This document shows, piece after piece, positions 1 to 11,322 of a stretch of 64,000 nucleotides of DNA. Origin of the DNA: Heterohyrax brucei (taxonomy: Eukaryota; Chordata; Mammalia; Hyracoidea; Procaviidae). The notes beneath the pieces are model-generated. The model searched no databases. It saw only the letters and a program-made list of their open reading frames with translations, and was not told the origin of the DNA. A program made the position numbers and the translations under genes. How positions within the stretch are numbered: the first letter of the stretch is position 1; the number at the start of each line of letters is the position of its first letter. The stretch lies in the NCBI GenBank assembly GCA_028571685.1, contig CM053141.1, positions 1,984,001-2,048,000 of the forward strand. Reading direction: 5' to 3'.

Positions 1-1447
1 TTTACCTTTGAATAGTGTTCCATTGAGTATATGTACCACAGTTTGTTTACCCATTTATTTGTTGTTGGGCATCTGAGTTGGTGCCATCTTTTTGCTATTG
101 TGGACTGTGCTGCAATAAACATTCATGTGTATGTGATTGCCCTTGATTCTGTAGGATATATTGCAAGCAGTGGAATTACTGAGACAAATGGTATATCTAT
201 TTCCAGCTATTTAAGGAAGTGCGAAATTACTTTCTGTAGAGGTTGTACCATTTTGCAATCCCACCAGCAGTGCAGGAGAGTTCCAGTCTCTCCACAGCCT
301 CTCTAGCATTTGCTGTTTTGTGGTTTTTGGATTATGACCACTCTTGTTGGTGTGAGATGGTATCTCATTGTAGTTTTGATTTGGATTTCTCTAATAGTTA
401 ATGATCATGACCATTTCCTCACGTGTTTTTGGCCGCCTGGATGTCCTCCTTTGCCCATCACTTAATTGGATTATTTACCTTTTTCTTGTTGGTATTTCAT
501 AGTATCTTGTAAATTATGGGGATCAGATGTCCGTCCAACATGTAGTTGCTGAATATTTTTTCCTATTCTTTAGGTGGTCTTTTAACTCTTGATAAAGTAT
601 TTGGATGAGCAAAAGTGTTCGATTCTTAGTAGTTCCCATTTATCTATTTTCCTTTTTGTTAGTTGTGCTTTGTCAGATTTTGAAGTCTGTCTAAGTGGTG
701 TATTAAAACTTCTATTGTTGACCCTATTTTTTTCTTGGGTGATCTTTATCATTTTAGGTTTGATATTTAGGCCTTTTATCCAACTTGAGTTAGTTTTGTG
801 TCAGGTGTAAGACATGGGTCTTATTTCAGTTTTTAGCAGATGGATATCCAATTTTGCCTGTATCATTTGTTAAAGAGACTGTTTTTACCCCAGTTTACAA
901 TCTTAGGACCTTTGTCGAATATCAGCTGTTCATATGATGATGGTGGCATCTCTGAGGTCTCAACTCTGTTCCAGAGGTCAGTATGTCTCTTTTTGATTAC
1001 TGTGGCAGTATAATAGGTTCTAAAGTTGGGTAATGTGAGGTCTCCCACTGTGTTCCTCTTCTTCAGTAGTGCTTTACTTTATCTATAGTTTCTTTCCTTT
1101 CCAAACAAAGTTAGTGATTTGTTTCTCCATCTCATTAAAAAATGTCACTGGAATTTGTATTGGGATAGCATAGTATATGTAGATTGCTTTGGGTAAAATA
1201 GACATTTTCACGATGTTAAGTCTTTCTATCCATGAGCAGGGTAGGTTTCTGCATTTGTGTAAGGCTCTCTTGGTTTCCTGCCGCAAGGTTTTATAGTTCT
1301 CTTTGTATAGGTCTCTTTTTTCTCTAGTTAGATTTATTTCTAGACATTTGATCTTCTTGGGGGCTATAGTAAATGGTATTGGTTTGGTGATTTCTTCTTT
1401 GATGATCTCCTTGTTGCCATAAAGGAATCCTACTGATTTTCTTATGT

Positions 1448-1714
1448 TTATCTTATATCCTGAGGCTTGCTGAACTCTTCTATTAGTTTGAGTAGTTTAC
1501 TTACAGATTCTTTAGGATTCTCTGTGCATACAATCATATCATCTGCAGAAAAGGAGACTTTTACTTCTTCTTTGCCAATGCAGATGCCCCGTATTTCTTT
1601 GTCTTGTCGAACTGCTCTGGGCAGAACTTCTAGAACAATGTTGAACAGAAGTGGTGAGAGTGGGCATCTGTGTCTAGTACCCATTCTCAAGGGGAATTTT
1701 TGGAGTTGCTTCAT
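1448..1714 (-). pseudogene. L1 ORF2 reverse transcriptase fragment
   Basis: An 88-codon minus-strand stretch carrying the hallmark RT block [15 protein letters not shown] followed by the catalytic box, here SADDM where active L1s have FADDM. The two catalytic aspartates are kept but the preceding aromatic residue is Ser. The neighbouring frame 1818-2036 carries the upstream RT segment ([18 protein letters not shown], then MQGWFNIRK). The protein would copy RNA into DNA at the nicked target, but the frame is broken on both sides, so this is a fossil. Confidence 0.85.
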
Positions 1715-2996
1715 TCAGGATGATATAGGCAGTTGGCTTTGCATTGATGCCCCTTATTGTGTTAAGGAATTTGCCTTCTATGCCTATTTTGCTGACAGTG
1801 TGTAGCATGAATTGGTGTTAGTTTGTGGAATGCCTTTTCTGCATCCATTGACAAAATAGGTGATTCTTGTTTCTTGTGTTATTTATGTGGGTGGTCCCCT
1901 TAATTGTTTTTCTGATATTGAACCAGCCTTGCATCGCTGATATGAATTCAAATTGGTCATGGTGAATTATTTTTTTGCTGTGTTGTTGAATTCTATTGGC
2001 CAGGATTTTGTTGAAGATTTTTGCATCTAGGTTCATAAGTGATATTGTTCTGTAATTTTCTTTTTTATTGGGATCTTTCCCTGGCTTTGGTATCAGGGTT
2101 ATGGTGGCTTCATAGAATGAATTTGGGAGTATTCCATCCCTTTCTATGCTGTGAAACAGTCTCAGTAGTATTGGAGTTAACTCTTTTTTAAAAATTTGGT
2201 ATAATTCTCCAGTGAGGCTATCTGGGCCAGGACTGGTAGTTTTTTGATGACTTTTTCAATCTCTTCCTTTGTGATGGGTTTATTAAGTTGTTCTACTTCT
2301 CCTTGTGATAATTTTCATATGAATCTAAAAATTTGTCCATTTGGTCTAGGTTTTAAAGTCTGTTAGAGTACAGTCTTTTGCAGTATTGTGATACTTTTGA
2401 TTTCTGTGGGATCTGTTGTGACATTTCTCATCTCATTTCTTATTTGGAGTATTTGTTTCCTCACCTGTTTTTCTTTCGTAAATTTAGTTACTGTATCAGT
2501 ATCATTGGTCTTTTCAAAAAACTAGTTTGGTTTTGTTAATTTCTGCAATTGTTCTTTTGTTCTCTAATTCATTTAGTTCTGCTCTAATCTGTATTATTTG
2601 CTTTCTTTTGGTGCCTGAGGGGTTCCTCTGTTGCTCTCTACTTGTTCAAGCTATAGGGTTAATTTTTTGGTTTGGTTCCTTTCTTCCTTCCAGATGTGTG
2701 CATTTATACAGATAAATGGACCTCTTATACTGTTTTGGCTGTATCCCATAGGTTCTGGTAGAGTGTGTTTTCATTCTTATTTGATTCTATAAATTTTTTT
2801 ATTTTGTCCTTGATTTCTTCTGTAACTCATGGTTTTTTTGAGCAGGGTGTTGTTCAGTTTACATGGGTTCAAATTTCTACCTATGTTTTTTCTGCTTTGA
2901 TTTTGACTTTTGTGACTTTATGGTCTGAGAAGAAGCTTTACAATAATTCAGCAGTGTGGATTTTGTTGAGACTTGTTTTGTGTCCTAACACATGGT

Positions 2997-3212
2997 CTAT
3001 TCTGGACAATGTCCATGTGCATTGGAGAAGACGATGTATTTATCTGTTGATGGATAAAAAGTTCTGTATATGTTGATGAAGTCTAGTTGGTTAATTGTTG
3101 CAATAAGATCTGTGTCTTCACTGAGCTTTTTTCTGGATGATCCGTCTATTACTGAAAGTGGAGTGTTGAAGTCTCCATCTATTATTATGGCATGATCTAT
3201 CTCATTTTTCAA
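2997..3212 (-). pseudogene. L1 ORF2 endonuclease fragment
   Basis: A minus-strand 71-codon remnant of the L1 apurinic-type endonuclease. The motif GDFNTPLS, followed by a D-x-Y-R-T block (DFINIYRTFYP), is the conserved metal-binding and DNA-contacting region of L1 endonucleases. It lies between the RT remnant (left) and ORF1 (right), as expected for an inverted L1. It is interrupted by stops and not functional. Confidence 0.8.
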
Positions 3213-3820
3213 TGTTGTCAGTGTTTGTTTGATGTATTTAGATGCTCTGGTATTGAGTACATAAATGTTTAATATTGTTAAGTGTTGAACATTTCAGCAG
3301 TAGTTACCATCCTTGTCCATGATGGTGGATTTTAGATTGAAAGCTAGTTTATCTCAGATTAGTATTGCCATACCTGCTGTTCTTTGTATGTTGTTAGTTT
3401 GGGGTATTTTATCCTTTAATTTTCGGTTTGTTCATATCTTTGAGTCTAAGTTGTATTTCTTATAAACATTGTATAGACGAGTCGTGTCTTTTGATCGAGG
3501 ATGTCACTTGTGTCCTTATTGGAGTGTTCAGTCTGTTTACGTTCAGTGTCTGTGTTTAGTGCTGTCATCTTGATGTATTTATTTTTGAGATGGTGTTTTC
3601 TGTGTTGCTGTTAATATTCTGTTCTGGATCAGTCTTGTTTATGGGTTCACTTTTCATCTCTTCCAATGTAGATTTTGTTGAGATTCCTGTCTTACATTTC
3701 TTGCTTTGATGTGTTGCATTGTTATTGTATTTGGTGGCTATGCCTTTAATCTCCCTTAATATTCTAAGTTTAAACCCAATTTTAACTTCTACATATCTTT
3801 TTAACTTCCTCTCCTTCTGA

Positions 3821-3893
3821 AAGGACTATAACTACTGTAGTTATAGTCCTTAACTGTTATAGTCCTATAACTGTAGTAGTTATGGTCCTTTTT
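3821..3893. repeat. Near-perfect palindrome inside the L1
   Basis: Bases 3821-3851 form two 15-base arms (aaggactataactac and its exact reverse complement) separated by one base. They are followed by a partial repetition of the same words in both orientations up to 3893 (gttatagtcctataac, then gtagttatggtcctt). The equivalent part of the second L1 (about 40.4-40.6 kb) shows no such sequence. It therefore looks like a local palindromic expansion rather than part of the L1 consensus. It could form a hairpin or cruciform. Confidence 0.85.
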
Positions 3894-4955
3894 AGTGTGA
3901 TGGTGTCATAGTTTTCACAATATGATTTCTGGTAGACTTCTTTTAATATTGTAGCTTTCAGTTTTGTGACTTCCTTCAGTAGGATTCTGGATGCTGTGTC
4001 TTGCATTGCTTCCTTAAATATATATTTAAAGGTTTGTTTTTCTAAGCAAATAGCTTCTTTCAGTATCTCTTGTAGTTTTGGTTTGGTTTTTACTAACTCT
4101 CTAAGCTTCTGTTTATCTGAGCATGTTTTAATTTCACCTCCATATTTTAGAGACAGTTTTACAGGATATATAATTCTTGGTTGGAAATTTGTCTCCTTGA
4201 AGGCTTTGAATGTATCATCCCACTGTCTCCTTGCCACCCTCATTGTCAGACAAAAGCCTACAGGGCTTCCCTCTCAATGTTACCTTTGCTTTGAGCCCTG
4301 CTATCTTTAAGAACATCTGTTTATGTTTTATTTTATTAATCTTGATTATAATATGTCTTGGTGTCTTTTAGGGTCTGCCATTTATCTTAGGGTCTAGTTT
4401 TTGTGGTGTTTGATACATGTCTTAGATATCTATTTTCTCTTCTGTCATAAATTCAGGGATGTTTTCTGTCAGCAACTCAACAGTACTCTGTTTTCAGCTG
4501 CCTGTTTAGGAACCCAATTAATCATAAATTATCCCTCTTAGTAGAGTCCCATGTGTTTCTTAATGCTTCTACATTTTCGGTGATTTCTCCTCATAAATAC
4601 TGGTGCCAGTTACTCTATCGTCAGTGTTGCTAAGTCTGACTTCCAGTTTCTCAATTCTGCTCTTTTGGCTTTGGACCGAATTGTCTAATTCTGTAATTTT
4701 GCTGTTTATCTGCTGGATTTCAGATTGATGTTCCATCAGTTCAGATAGCTTGCTTAGTTTTTCATTTTTCTCTGCTGCATTTTGTTTAATCTCTATGACG
4801 GTTTTCTGTGTAAGTCTTTTGTACTCAACCTCTGATAGTTTCAGTAAGTCTTCTTCATCTGGGAAATTTTTTGGTTCTTTATTTTGGGAGTTTTCCAGAG
4901 ACATGGTAGACTGTTTCTTTAAATGGTTAGGAATGTATTGTTGCCTTTGGGCCAT
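3857..4955 (-). pseudogene. L1 ORF1 remnant (RNA-binding protein)
   Basis: Two minus-strand frames cover an L1 ORF1. The N-terminal piece (4955 to 4569) contains MSLENSQNKEPKNFPDEED and a heptad-like stretch (SELMEHQSEIQQINSKITEL) typical of the ORF1p coiled coil. The likely true start is the internal Met at 4904, because the L1 fragment at 35759 begins with the matching MAPENSQNKEPKDFPDEED. The C-terminal piece (4243 to 3857) resembles the ORF1p C-terminal domain (MRVARRQWDDTFKAFKE). The protein would coat L1 RNA as a trimer. Frameshifts disable it, and the palindrome at 3821-3893 overlaps its end. Confidence 0.7.
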
Positions 4956-6026
4956 ATAGAGGCTGTTTAGTTTCTCTGATGTTACCTCAACAGGAGCTCA
5001 GGCATAGTTTTGAGACGGGAGTTGGTCACCAGCCTCCTCTGTGTACTCCAGTGCCTGGCCGCAGTGGACTCCCTGAGGTGGCAGGCTCTGCCTCCCGGCT
5101 TGCAAATACAGCTCCCTACTTATGAAGTCACTAGGGGGCTGTGAACTGACCCTATGATATGGGTCAGTAAAGGCTGGAAGAGATGCTGGGGGGCCACTCA
5201 GTAGTTAATTCTCCAGGCTGCCTTATTTCAATGAGCTGGGAGCTGACCACAGCTGATGAAATCAGCCAGGCCATCAGGTGTGGCTGGCCCTGCCTTCTGG
5301 CTGACAACAGAAACACCACTTCAGCCTTCCCCAGATGGCATGCCAAAGCCAAGCCAAGGGCCGTGGATTCAGACGGTATGATGTAGTTGAAAGGAGGGGT
5401 TATGGCCTTGCTTTCATCCTTAGCCAGCCAGAGCCGTAAGGTAACACTGCTACACAGCCTTTCTGCTGGAAAAGTGCTTTTTGTACTGGCACTGCTTCTG
5501 AGCTTGGAAACTAGGCCCTGCTGAGTCCTCTGGTTCGGTGACTCCACGTCCCAGCTGACTGAGATGGTGTCCTGGCCACGCTTACCTTCCCTCCATTAAA
5601 CTACAACTTCTGTGGTGCAGCTCAGAAAAGAGAGGGTAGAGGGGCAATGGTACCCTCAGTCAGCAGCTGGGCTCTCAAAATGTGGCTATCCCATACACTA
5701 TCTCTCTGCTGCACTATTAGCCATTTACTTTGGCACTGCAGTTCAGTGTATTTGTAGGCTCGTACCCACCCCCTGCCTCCCAGATAACAGAGATGGCATC
5801 AGTACCTACAGACTGCCCAAGTGGCGAGTCAGCAGGACGAAGGCTCTGCCTCATCAGAGAGAGATATTTTTCAGTTTACTAATGTGTAGTCCAATCTGAT
5901 AATCCTATGTCATATCCTAGGTCTTCTTGGGTGTCCAGAGTGCTTGAGTCAATTACAATTCAGGCCTTAGTTCTCAGAGGGAATTTGAAAAGACATGTGT
6001 CTAGTCCACTATCTTGGCCTTAGCTC

Positions 6027-7707
6027 CTGAAATCCTACTTTCTGACTGTAAAAATTTGCCCCACTGCTTTTTCCTTGTGTATTGTGCTCTTTTAATGATT
6101 CTAATTATATGTTTCCCAGGGCCTGTGAGGCTAGGAGGTTCAGGATCTGAATCTGCTGAGTATTTGCTGCCAGCTGGTTTCACATTCTCTGTATCTGTCT
6201 GTCTGTGGTAGGCTGAAGTGTTGACCAGAGGAGTCTGAACGGGTGATGTCCAGGGCAGGGTCCCTCTTACCTGCTGTGTATCTAATGGGACAGTTCGGAA
6301 TGTGGCCAGTGATTACCAATCCCTGGGAATGATCCCTACTATGAGTACAGTTAACACAGGAGCATTGTTAAGGCCTTTTGTAAGAGGATCAAAGGACCCT
6401 GCTCATATGTTACTGTATTTCATTAGTGGCATAGACCTTTGGTTTTCTACTAGAGAGAGACTCATTTGGCTTGTAAATGTGCAGTTGAAGGCTGTTGTTG
6501 CAGTTATTAGTGGAAGTAAGTCTGGCCCAACACTGAGGTCTCAGAGGCTAGAGTGTCTCCTGTAGTGGGGAGCTGGACTGTGTGTCGAGAAGCAATGGCT
6601 GTAGCCTCCATAATCCACACAGGTATGTGTGAAAAGGACACGTCTCATCTGAGCCCTTGTTAAAATAGATGAGCTGAACTAATCAATGTGCTACTTTTTC
6701 CACTGAATCTTCCCATTGGTAACACATCGTTATAGAATGCAATTTGTAGGTAATAAAACAAAATTTAAAACATCATGTTAGTGTGAATTGAGAGACACCT
6801 CTAGAGAATGCCTGTGAAATGAGCTAAACAGACATTAGACTCTGAGCCCGAATGTAGTCACCACCTGGCTTTTCTGAAGTTCCTGTAACTCTCCTTGCCC
6901 CAAAGTTTCAGGCCTCAGATAATGCATGGAACGTGGTGCGTTGCCTTACAGGGATGATGGTGGCACACACTGGAGCTGTACAACAGAGAGGTGGACTTTG
7001 CCTGGACTCACACAACCTTCTAATGGCTGCTTTCCAGTTGTCCACGGGGCCCAGAGAACACACTGCCTGGGACAGCATCAGAGCAGGGTTGTGCAGTTGA
7101 TTTAGGCTTTCTGGTGGAGTCACCTAAGGTCAGAGTGATTCTGTCAGATGTCTTAGGACTAATTTTATTCCTGCTTTGGGGATGAGAAACACTATAGGCT
7201 ATTCTCCTTAGTGTTCATACCAATCATGGTCTGATGCAAATTCCACACTACAGAAACAACTGCCAGAAGCTGTCTGGGGCCTCTGTATCTGTCCCCTCCC
7301 TGCCACTGTGAGTGTCCCAGGGTAGGCATCACAAAGGGCCCACAGCGGTGGCCTTAAGGAACAGAAGTGTGTCATCTTAAGTTCCAGAGGCCAGGAGGTC
7401 AGTCCAGGGTATCAGGTATGTCGACTCCTTTTGGGGTTCTGAGGGGAACTCTCTTCTATGTTTCTCTCCCAGAATGTCATCTGTGCTTCAGGTGTGAGGG
7501 AGACTCTCATCTGTGCCCCTCTCCCAGCTTTGGGTGGCCTTGGGCTGCGCTAGGTGGCAGCTGCAGCATAATGCCATCTGTCCTCCCTGACTCTCTGTGT
7601 CTTCTCTTTTGTAATGACACCGCCCAGGTGGAAGTAGGACCCACCCACTCCAGTGTGACTTCATGGTCACATCTGACTGATAATATCTTGAAAAGTGCTC
7701 CTCCACA
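6027..7707. other. Unique or ancient-repeat DNA, no gene seen
   Basis: I see no splice-bounded coding exon, RNA gene or confidently recognised repeat here. Short open frames lack homology cues. A region near 6900-7130 could be a very old SINE, but I cannot support that by eye. Confidence 0.4.
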
Positions 7708-7837
7708 GGGCCCTGGTGGTGCAGTGGTTAGCTCTTGTGTGCTGTAGCCTAGAAATTGTGAGGGCAGTTTTCTTCTGTCTTGTGAGGTTGCTCTGAGTCA
7801 GGGTCAAAGCAGCAGTGGGTTGGGTTCGTTTTTATTT
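7708..7837 (+). mobile_element. AfroSINE, plus strand
   Basis: Begins with the diagnostic gccctggtggtgcagtggtt, a tRNA-derived promoter region, and ends with a degraded ttgctctgagtcagg, cagcagtgggttgggtt tail. Part of the middle is eroded. Confidence 0.85.
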
Positions 7838-7978
7838 CAAAACAAAGTCATGTTCATAGGCTCTAGGGGTTGTGACTTCAGCATAAATTTTGGGGAACAT
7901 ACTCAGTGAACCAATAAGAAAATCCTGTGACTTGACCATGTCAGAACTTTGGGCGCTGACTGAGCTATGTGGCAGTAG

Positions 7979-8222
7979 GCCCCAAGGACAGAGCTGGTGA
8001 CATGAAGCCCAGTGACAGACCTGGGGACCATGACCCCCCCAAGGACACAGTTGGTGACAGTGACCCCAAAGACAGAGCTGAGGACGGTGACCCCCAGTGA
8101 CAGAACTGGTGATGGTTACCCACAGGGACTGAGCTGGTGACATGACTCCCAAAGTCAGAAACCCCCCCCGGGACAGAGCCAGTGACAGTGACCCCCAAGG
8201 ATAGAGCTAGTGACAGTAACTC
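7979..8222. repeat. Minisatellite, about 27-bp unit, about 9 units
   Basis: Tandem degenerate units of the form ccccaaggacagagctggtg followed by acagtga. Because the period is about nine codons, open frames run through it on the minus strand (repeated SLGS-type peptides). These are a by-product of the repeat and not a gene. The units diverge from one another, so the array is old. Confidence 0.85.
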
Positions 8223-9095
8223 CTTTTTACTTTCTCTGTAAAGTTGAGAAAAATATGGTTGCCCTGTATTTATTTTAAAGCAGAAAGTCACTGCCGCATT
8301 CACATGAACATGATTGACACATGCCACCTCTCTGTGACTCTTCAAGGCCTTCCCTCAGTGGTTCTGCAGCGCAATTCCAAGCTGAGCCTGTCATTGGGCG
8401 CCCCAGTGCTCTGACCGAGGATCCGCCCAGAGGATTTAGAATTGACTGGAATTTGTAGCTGGAAACTCCCGATCCTGAGGCTTTTCTCAGATTTAAGAAT
8501 TATGGACAGCAATGCGTCAGTGACACCTGTGGCATCAGACCAACCTGCCACTGCCGTCAGTGAGACTGGGTTCTACCAGGTCCAGGGAGGCTAGAACGAC
8601 AACATGTGTATGAAGGAGCATTCTCTTACAGCCGTTTGTTTATGCTGGATCGTCTCCAAGTTGATAGTGTGACAGATTTTTTATCTGAAGTTTAGCAGTT
8701 GCAGCCTGGGAATCATTGCTGAGATCTCCCTGTTTCTGGCAACAAAAGGACTGTGGTGTAGTTCGATTGACATAAAAAAAAAAAGGCTAGAAGTTGATGT
8801 AACAATCTAACAAGTTATATTAGATTGAGAACATATTGGCAATGTGTATGAAAGACATAAGGTTCATATCGCTGATGCGCAAGGAGCTCTTAGGGTTGAT
8901 AAGAGAAATTCCCACAGGCTGCAGGAGAACGCTATGGATAGGCAACTCACAGGAAAGTGAATTTTGATATTCAGTGAGCAGCTGAAAAGCTGTTCTACCC
9001 AGTATTCTTCAGATGGTGCAAATGGAATAACATTTTTCCAACTAGTCAACAAGGACAATGAAAAACACACACCAAACGCTGGTATAAGGTCTTTA
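8223..9095. other. Unique DNA, no gene seen
   Basis: No gene or clear repeat was recognised apart from a short A run at 8773-8784. Confidence 0.4.
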
Positions 9096-9143
9096 GAAGT
9101 TGGAATTGACTCAACAGCAGTGGTTTTTTTTTTTTTTTTTTTT
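9096..9143 (+). mobile_element. AfroSINE 3' fragment with T run
   Basis: Only the 3' tail remains (agttggaattgactcaacag, then cagtgg), followed by about 20 Ts at 9124-9143. Confidence 0.7.
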
Positions 9144-9294
9144 AATGATGGAAAAGATGCTGGTAGAAAGGCATTCACATCCCCTCCTGATGGTAATGTG
9201 AGCTGTTTACATTTTCAAGAAGGCAGCCTGGCTAGCCTTCTCTATTAAAAACAAACTCCAAGGCCCAGCAATACTGTTCCTGGAAATACCTCCC

Positions 9295-9428
9295 CAAACC
9301 AAACCCACTGCCACCAGTCAGTTTCAACTCAGAGAGACCTATCAGATGGAGCAGGACTGCCTGGAGGGCTTCCAAGGAGTGCCTGGTTTGAAATGGCAGA
9401 CTTTTTCCTTCGCCATGGTAACTCTCTG
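9295..9428 (-). mobile_element. AfroSINE, minus strand, abutting an LTR element
   Basis: Starts with caaacccactgccaccagtc (reverse complement of the SINE tail) and continues through cttccaaggagtgcctggtt. It ends at the MaLR-like element that begins at 9429, suggesting that element inserted into or beside it. Confidence 0.8.
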
Positions 9429-9882
9429 TGTCATGGATTGCATTGTGTACCCTCAAAAATGTATGTATTGATTTGTCTAGGCTGTGAGTCCCAGTATGGT
9501 GCAATTCCTCCCAAGTATTGTGAATCCTGCCTCTGTGATACTGATGATGGAGAACGGGAAGCAGTTGTGCTGGTGAGGCAGGACTCAAGTTACCAGCTGT
9601 GGGACAGAAGGGAGAGAGGTGAGCACAGAGAGTTGGGAACCTCACACCACCAAGAAGCTGCACCAAGAGCAGAGCACGTCTTTTGGATCTGAGGTTCCTG
9701 TGCTGAGATGCTCTCACTGGGTTTGGACTCAGCCTACTGGACTGTGACAACTTCTCTTATTGAATGGACCTGTAACTCATAAATGGATTTGTGGCTTACC
9801 AGATTGTGTCAATAAAGTTTCTCTTTATGAAACTGTCCACTCATGGTATTTTCTGTTAGAGCAGTACCAGGTGACTAAAACA
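9429..9882 (+). repeat. 5' LTR of the MaLR-like element
   Basis: 454 bp, TGT to ACA, with AATAAA at 9811-9816. It pairs with the repeat at 10875-11322. The two differ by scattered substitutions and small indels, so the insertion is not recent. Confidence 0.85.
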
Positions 9883-10013
9883 GAATTTCGTACTGAGAGT
9901 GGGTTACTGCTCTAACAAGTACCTAATATGTGGAAGCTTTGTTTGAAACTGAAATGGATAGAAGGGACCCCAAAGAATTGCTAACATCTGAGAAGGCAGC
10001 AGATGATGAAAAA

Positions 10014-10046
10014 CAGTAGTAGTAGCAGCAGCAGCAGCAGCAGCAG
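10014..10046. repeat. AGT/CAG trinucleotide run
   Basis: Short (agt)n followed by (agc)n microsatellite inside the MaLR-like interior. On the minus strand it reads as Ala, Leu or similar homopolymers in chance frames. Confidence 0.9.
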
Positions 10047-10074
10047 AGAACTGGCCACAGCAGAACCAGGAGCC

Positions 10075-10270
10075 AACCCATGGAGTGAGAGAGCTGAGCA
10101 CCTATGCACAGGTTTTCCTTGGTGGAGTGGGGTGCCTCTGGGCACTTGAATCAGTGGAGCTAGGCTTGCTGACCCATGGAACATGAGAGTTGAGTGCCTA
10201 GCTGAGTGCCTGTGCACAGAGTTTTCCTGGCAGAGTGGGGTGCCTCTGGACACTTGAATCAGTGGAGCTT
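10075..10270. repeat. Tandem duplication of about 95-100 bp in the MaLR-like interior
   Basis: Copy A (about 10075-10169) and copy B (about 10170-10270) both run from cccatgga through ttttcct to cacttgaatcagtggagct. Copy B carries small insertions. No coding role is evident. Confidence 0.8.
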
Positions 10271-10874
10271 TGGAACACTTGCTCCTGAAGGTTGGTTGTG
10301 GGCTTGAGGCCCAGGCCATGAGGCCATGAAATCTAAAGAGACAAGGCTGAGGAAAAGCTGAGCTGCCTAAGTCTCAAAGGGTGCAACCATGACCCCAGGG
10401 GTTTGAAAGGGGTGGAGCCAGGGCTTCCTGTGTTTGTCAGGGTGGAGTTGCCACTCAGCTGGGCTTTGGGGGCACCTAAAGCTGAGGGGTGGAACTGCTG
10501 TCCAAGTGGACCTTGAAGGCAATGTTGTGGCATAGGGCCGGAAATCTCCACTCAGAATCCAGAGTGCAGCCAATACCAAGAGTAAAATGTCTCAGAAAAT
10601 GCAAGATTGTTTTCCAAGCTTTCCAGACTAGTGTATTCTGTTCTGGTGGCTTGGTTGTTGCCTGTTAATGCCTTATTTCTGTCAAATTTCTCTATTTGTA
10701 ACTAAAATGTTTGTGTCTGCTCATTATACCATTGTATTTTGGATGGATAAGGCATGTTCTGGATTTCACAGTTGAGGAGAAACTTTTGGATTTGGACGTG
10801 GACTTGTGACGTTGTCTATGCTGTGAATGAATGCATGTTCTAATAATACAATCTTTGGGGGCCAAAGGGTGAAG

Positions 10875-11322
10875 TGTTTTGGATTGTATTGTGTACCCCC
10901 TAATGTAAGTATTGATTTGACTTGGCTATGAGTCCCAGTATGTGCAATTCCTCCCATGTATTGTGAATCCTGCCTCTGTGATGTTGATGAGGGAGAACAG
11001 GCAGCAGCTGTGAGGCAGGACTCCAGTCACCAGCTGTGGGATGGAAGGGAGAGAGGTGAGCAGAGGGAGTGGGGAACCTCACACCACCAGGAAGCAGCCC
11101 TGAGAGAAGAGCCCGTCCTCTGGACCTGAGCCTCCTGGGTGAGATGTTCTCCTTGGATTTGGACTCTTGGCCTTACTGGACTGTGATGATTTCTCCTACT
11201 GAATGGACCTATAACTAATAAATGGATTTGTGGCTTACTGGACTGTGACAATAAAAGTTTCTCTTCATGAAGCCATCCACTCATGGTATTTTCTGTTAGA
11301 GCAGCACCAGGTGACTAAAACA
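10875..11322 (+). repeat. 3' LTR of the MaLR-like element
   Basis: 448 bp, TGT to ACA, with AATAAA at 11250-11255 just upstream of the shared catggtattttctgttaga block. It is the partner of 9429-9882. Confidence 0.85.

Larger units (their letters stand above)
1..6026 (-). mobile_element. L1 LINE, nearly full length, inverted, degraded
   Basis: An L1 retrotransposon read on the minus strand. Its ORF2 3' portion lies at the left edge and its 5' end is near 6026. On the minus strand that end resembles the L1 5' start at 34644, sharing ggccaagat followed by actagacacatgtct. Broken conceptual pieces match L1 proteins in the expected order: ORF2 C-terminal region (1-1290), reverse transcriptase (1448-2036), endonuclease (2997-3212), ORF1 (about 3857-4955), then a GC-rich 5' UTR (about 4960-6026). 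Many stops and frameshifts make it inactive. The extreme 3' end and poly(A) lie outside the window. The left end resembles L1 families of intermediate age. Confidence 0.9.
9429..11322 (+). mobile_element. MaLR-like LTR retrotransposon with both LTRs
   Basis: Two similar direct repeats, 9429-9882 (454 bp) and 10875-11322 (448 bp), both start TGT and end ACA (gtgactaaaaca). Each carries an AATAAA signal (9811 and 11250) near its 3' end. The 992-bp interior begins gaatttcgtactgagagtgg, then ttactgctctaacaagtacc, which resembles the start of ERVL-MaLR internal regions. It contains no coding frame. Total length about 1.9 kb fits complete non-autonomous MaLR elements. The LTR start (tgtcatggattgcattgtgt) resembles the minus-strand solo LTR at 37533-38042. 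Flanking 5-bp duplications are not recognisable. Confidence 0.85.
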
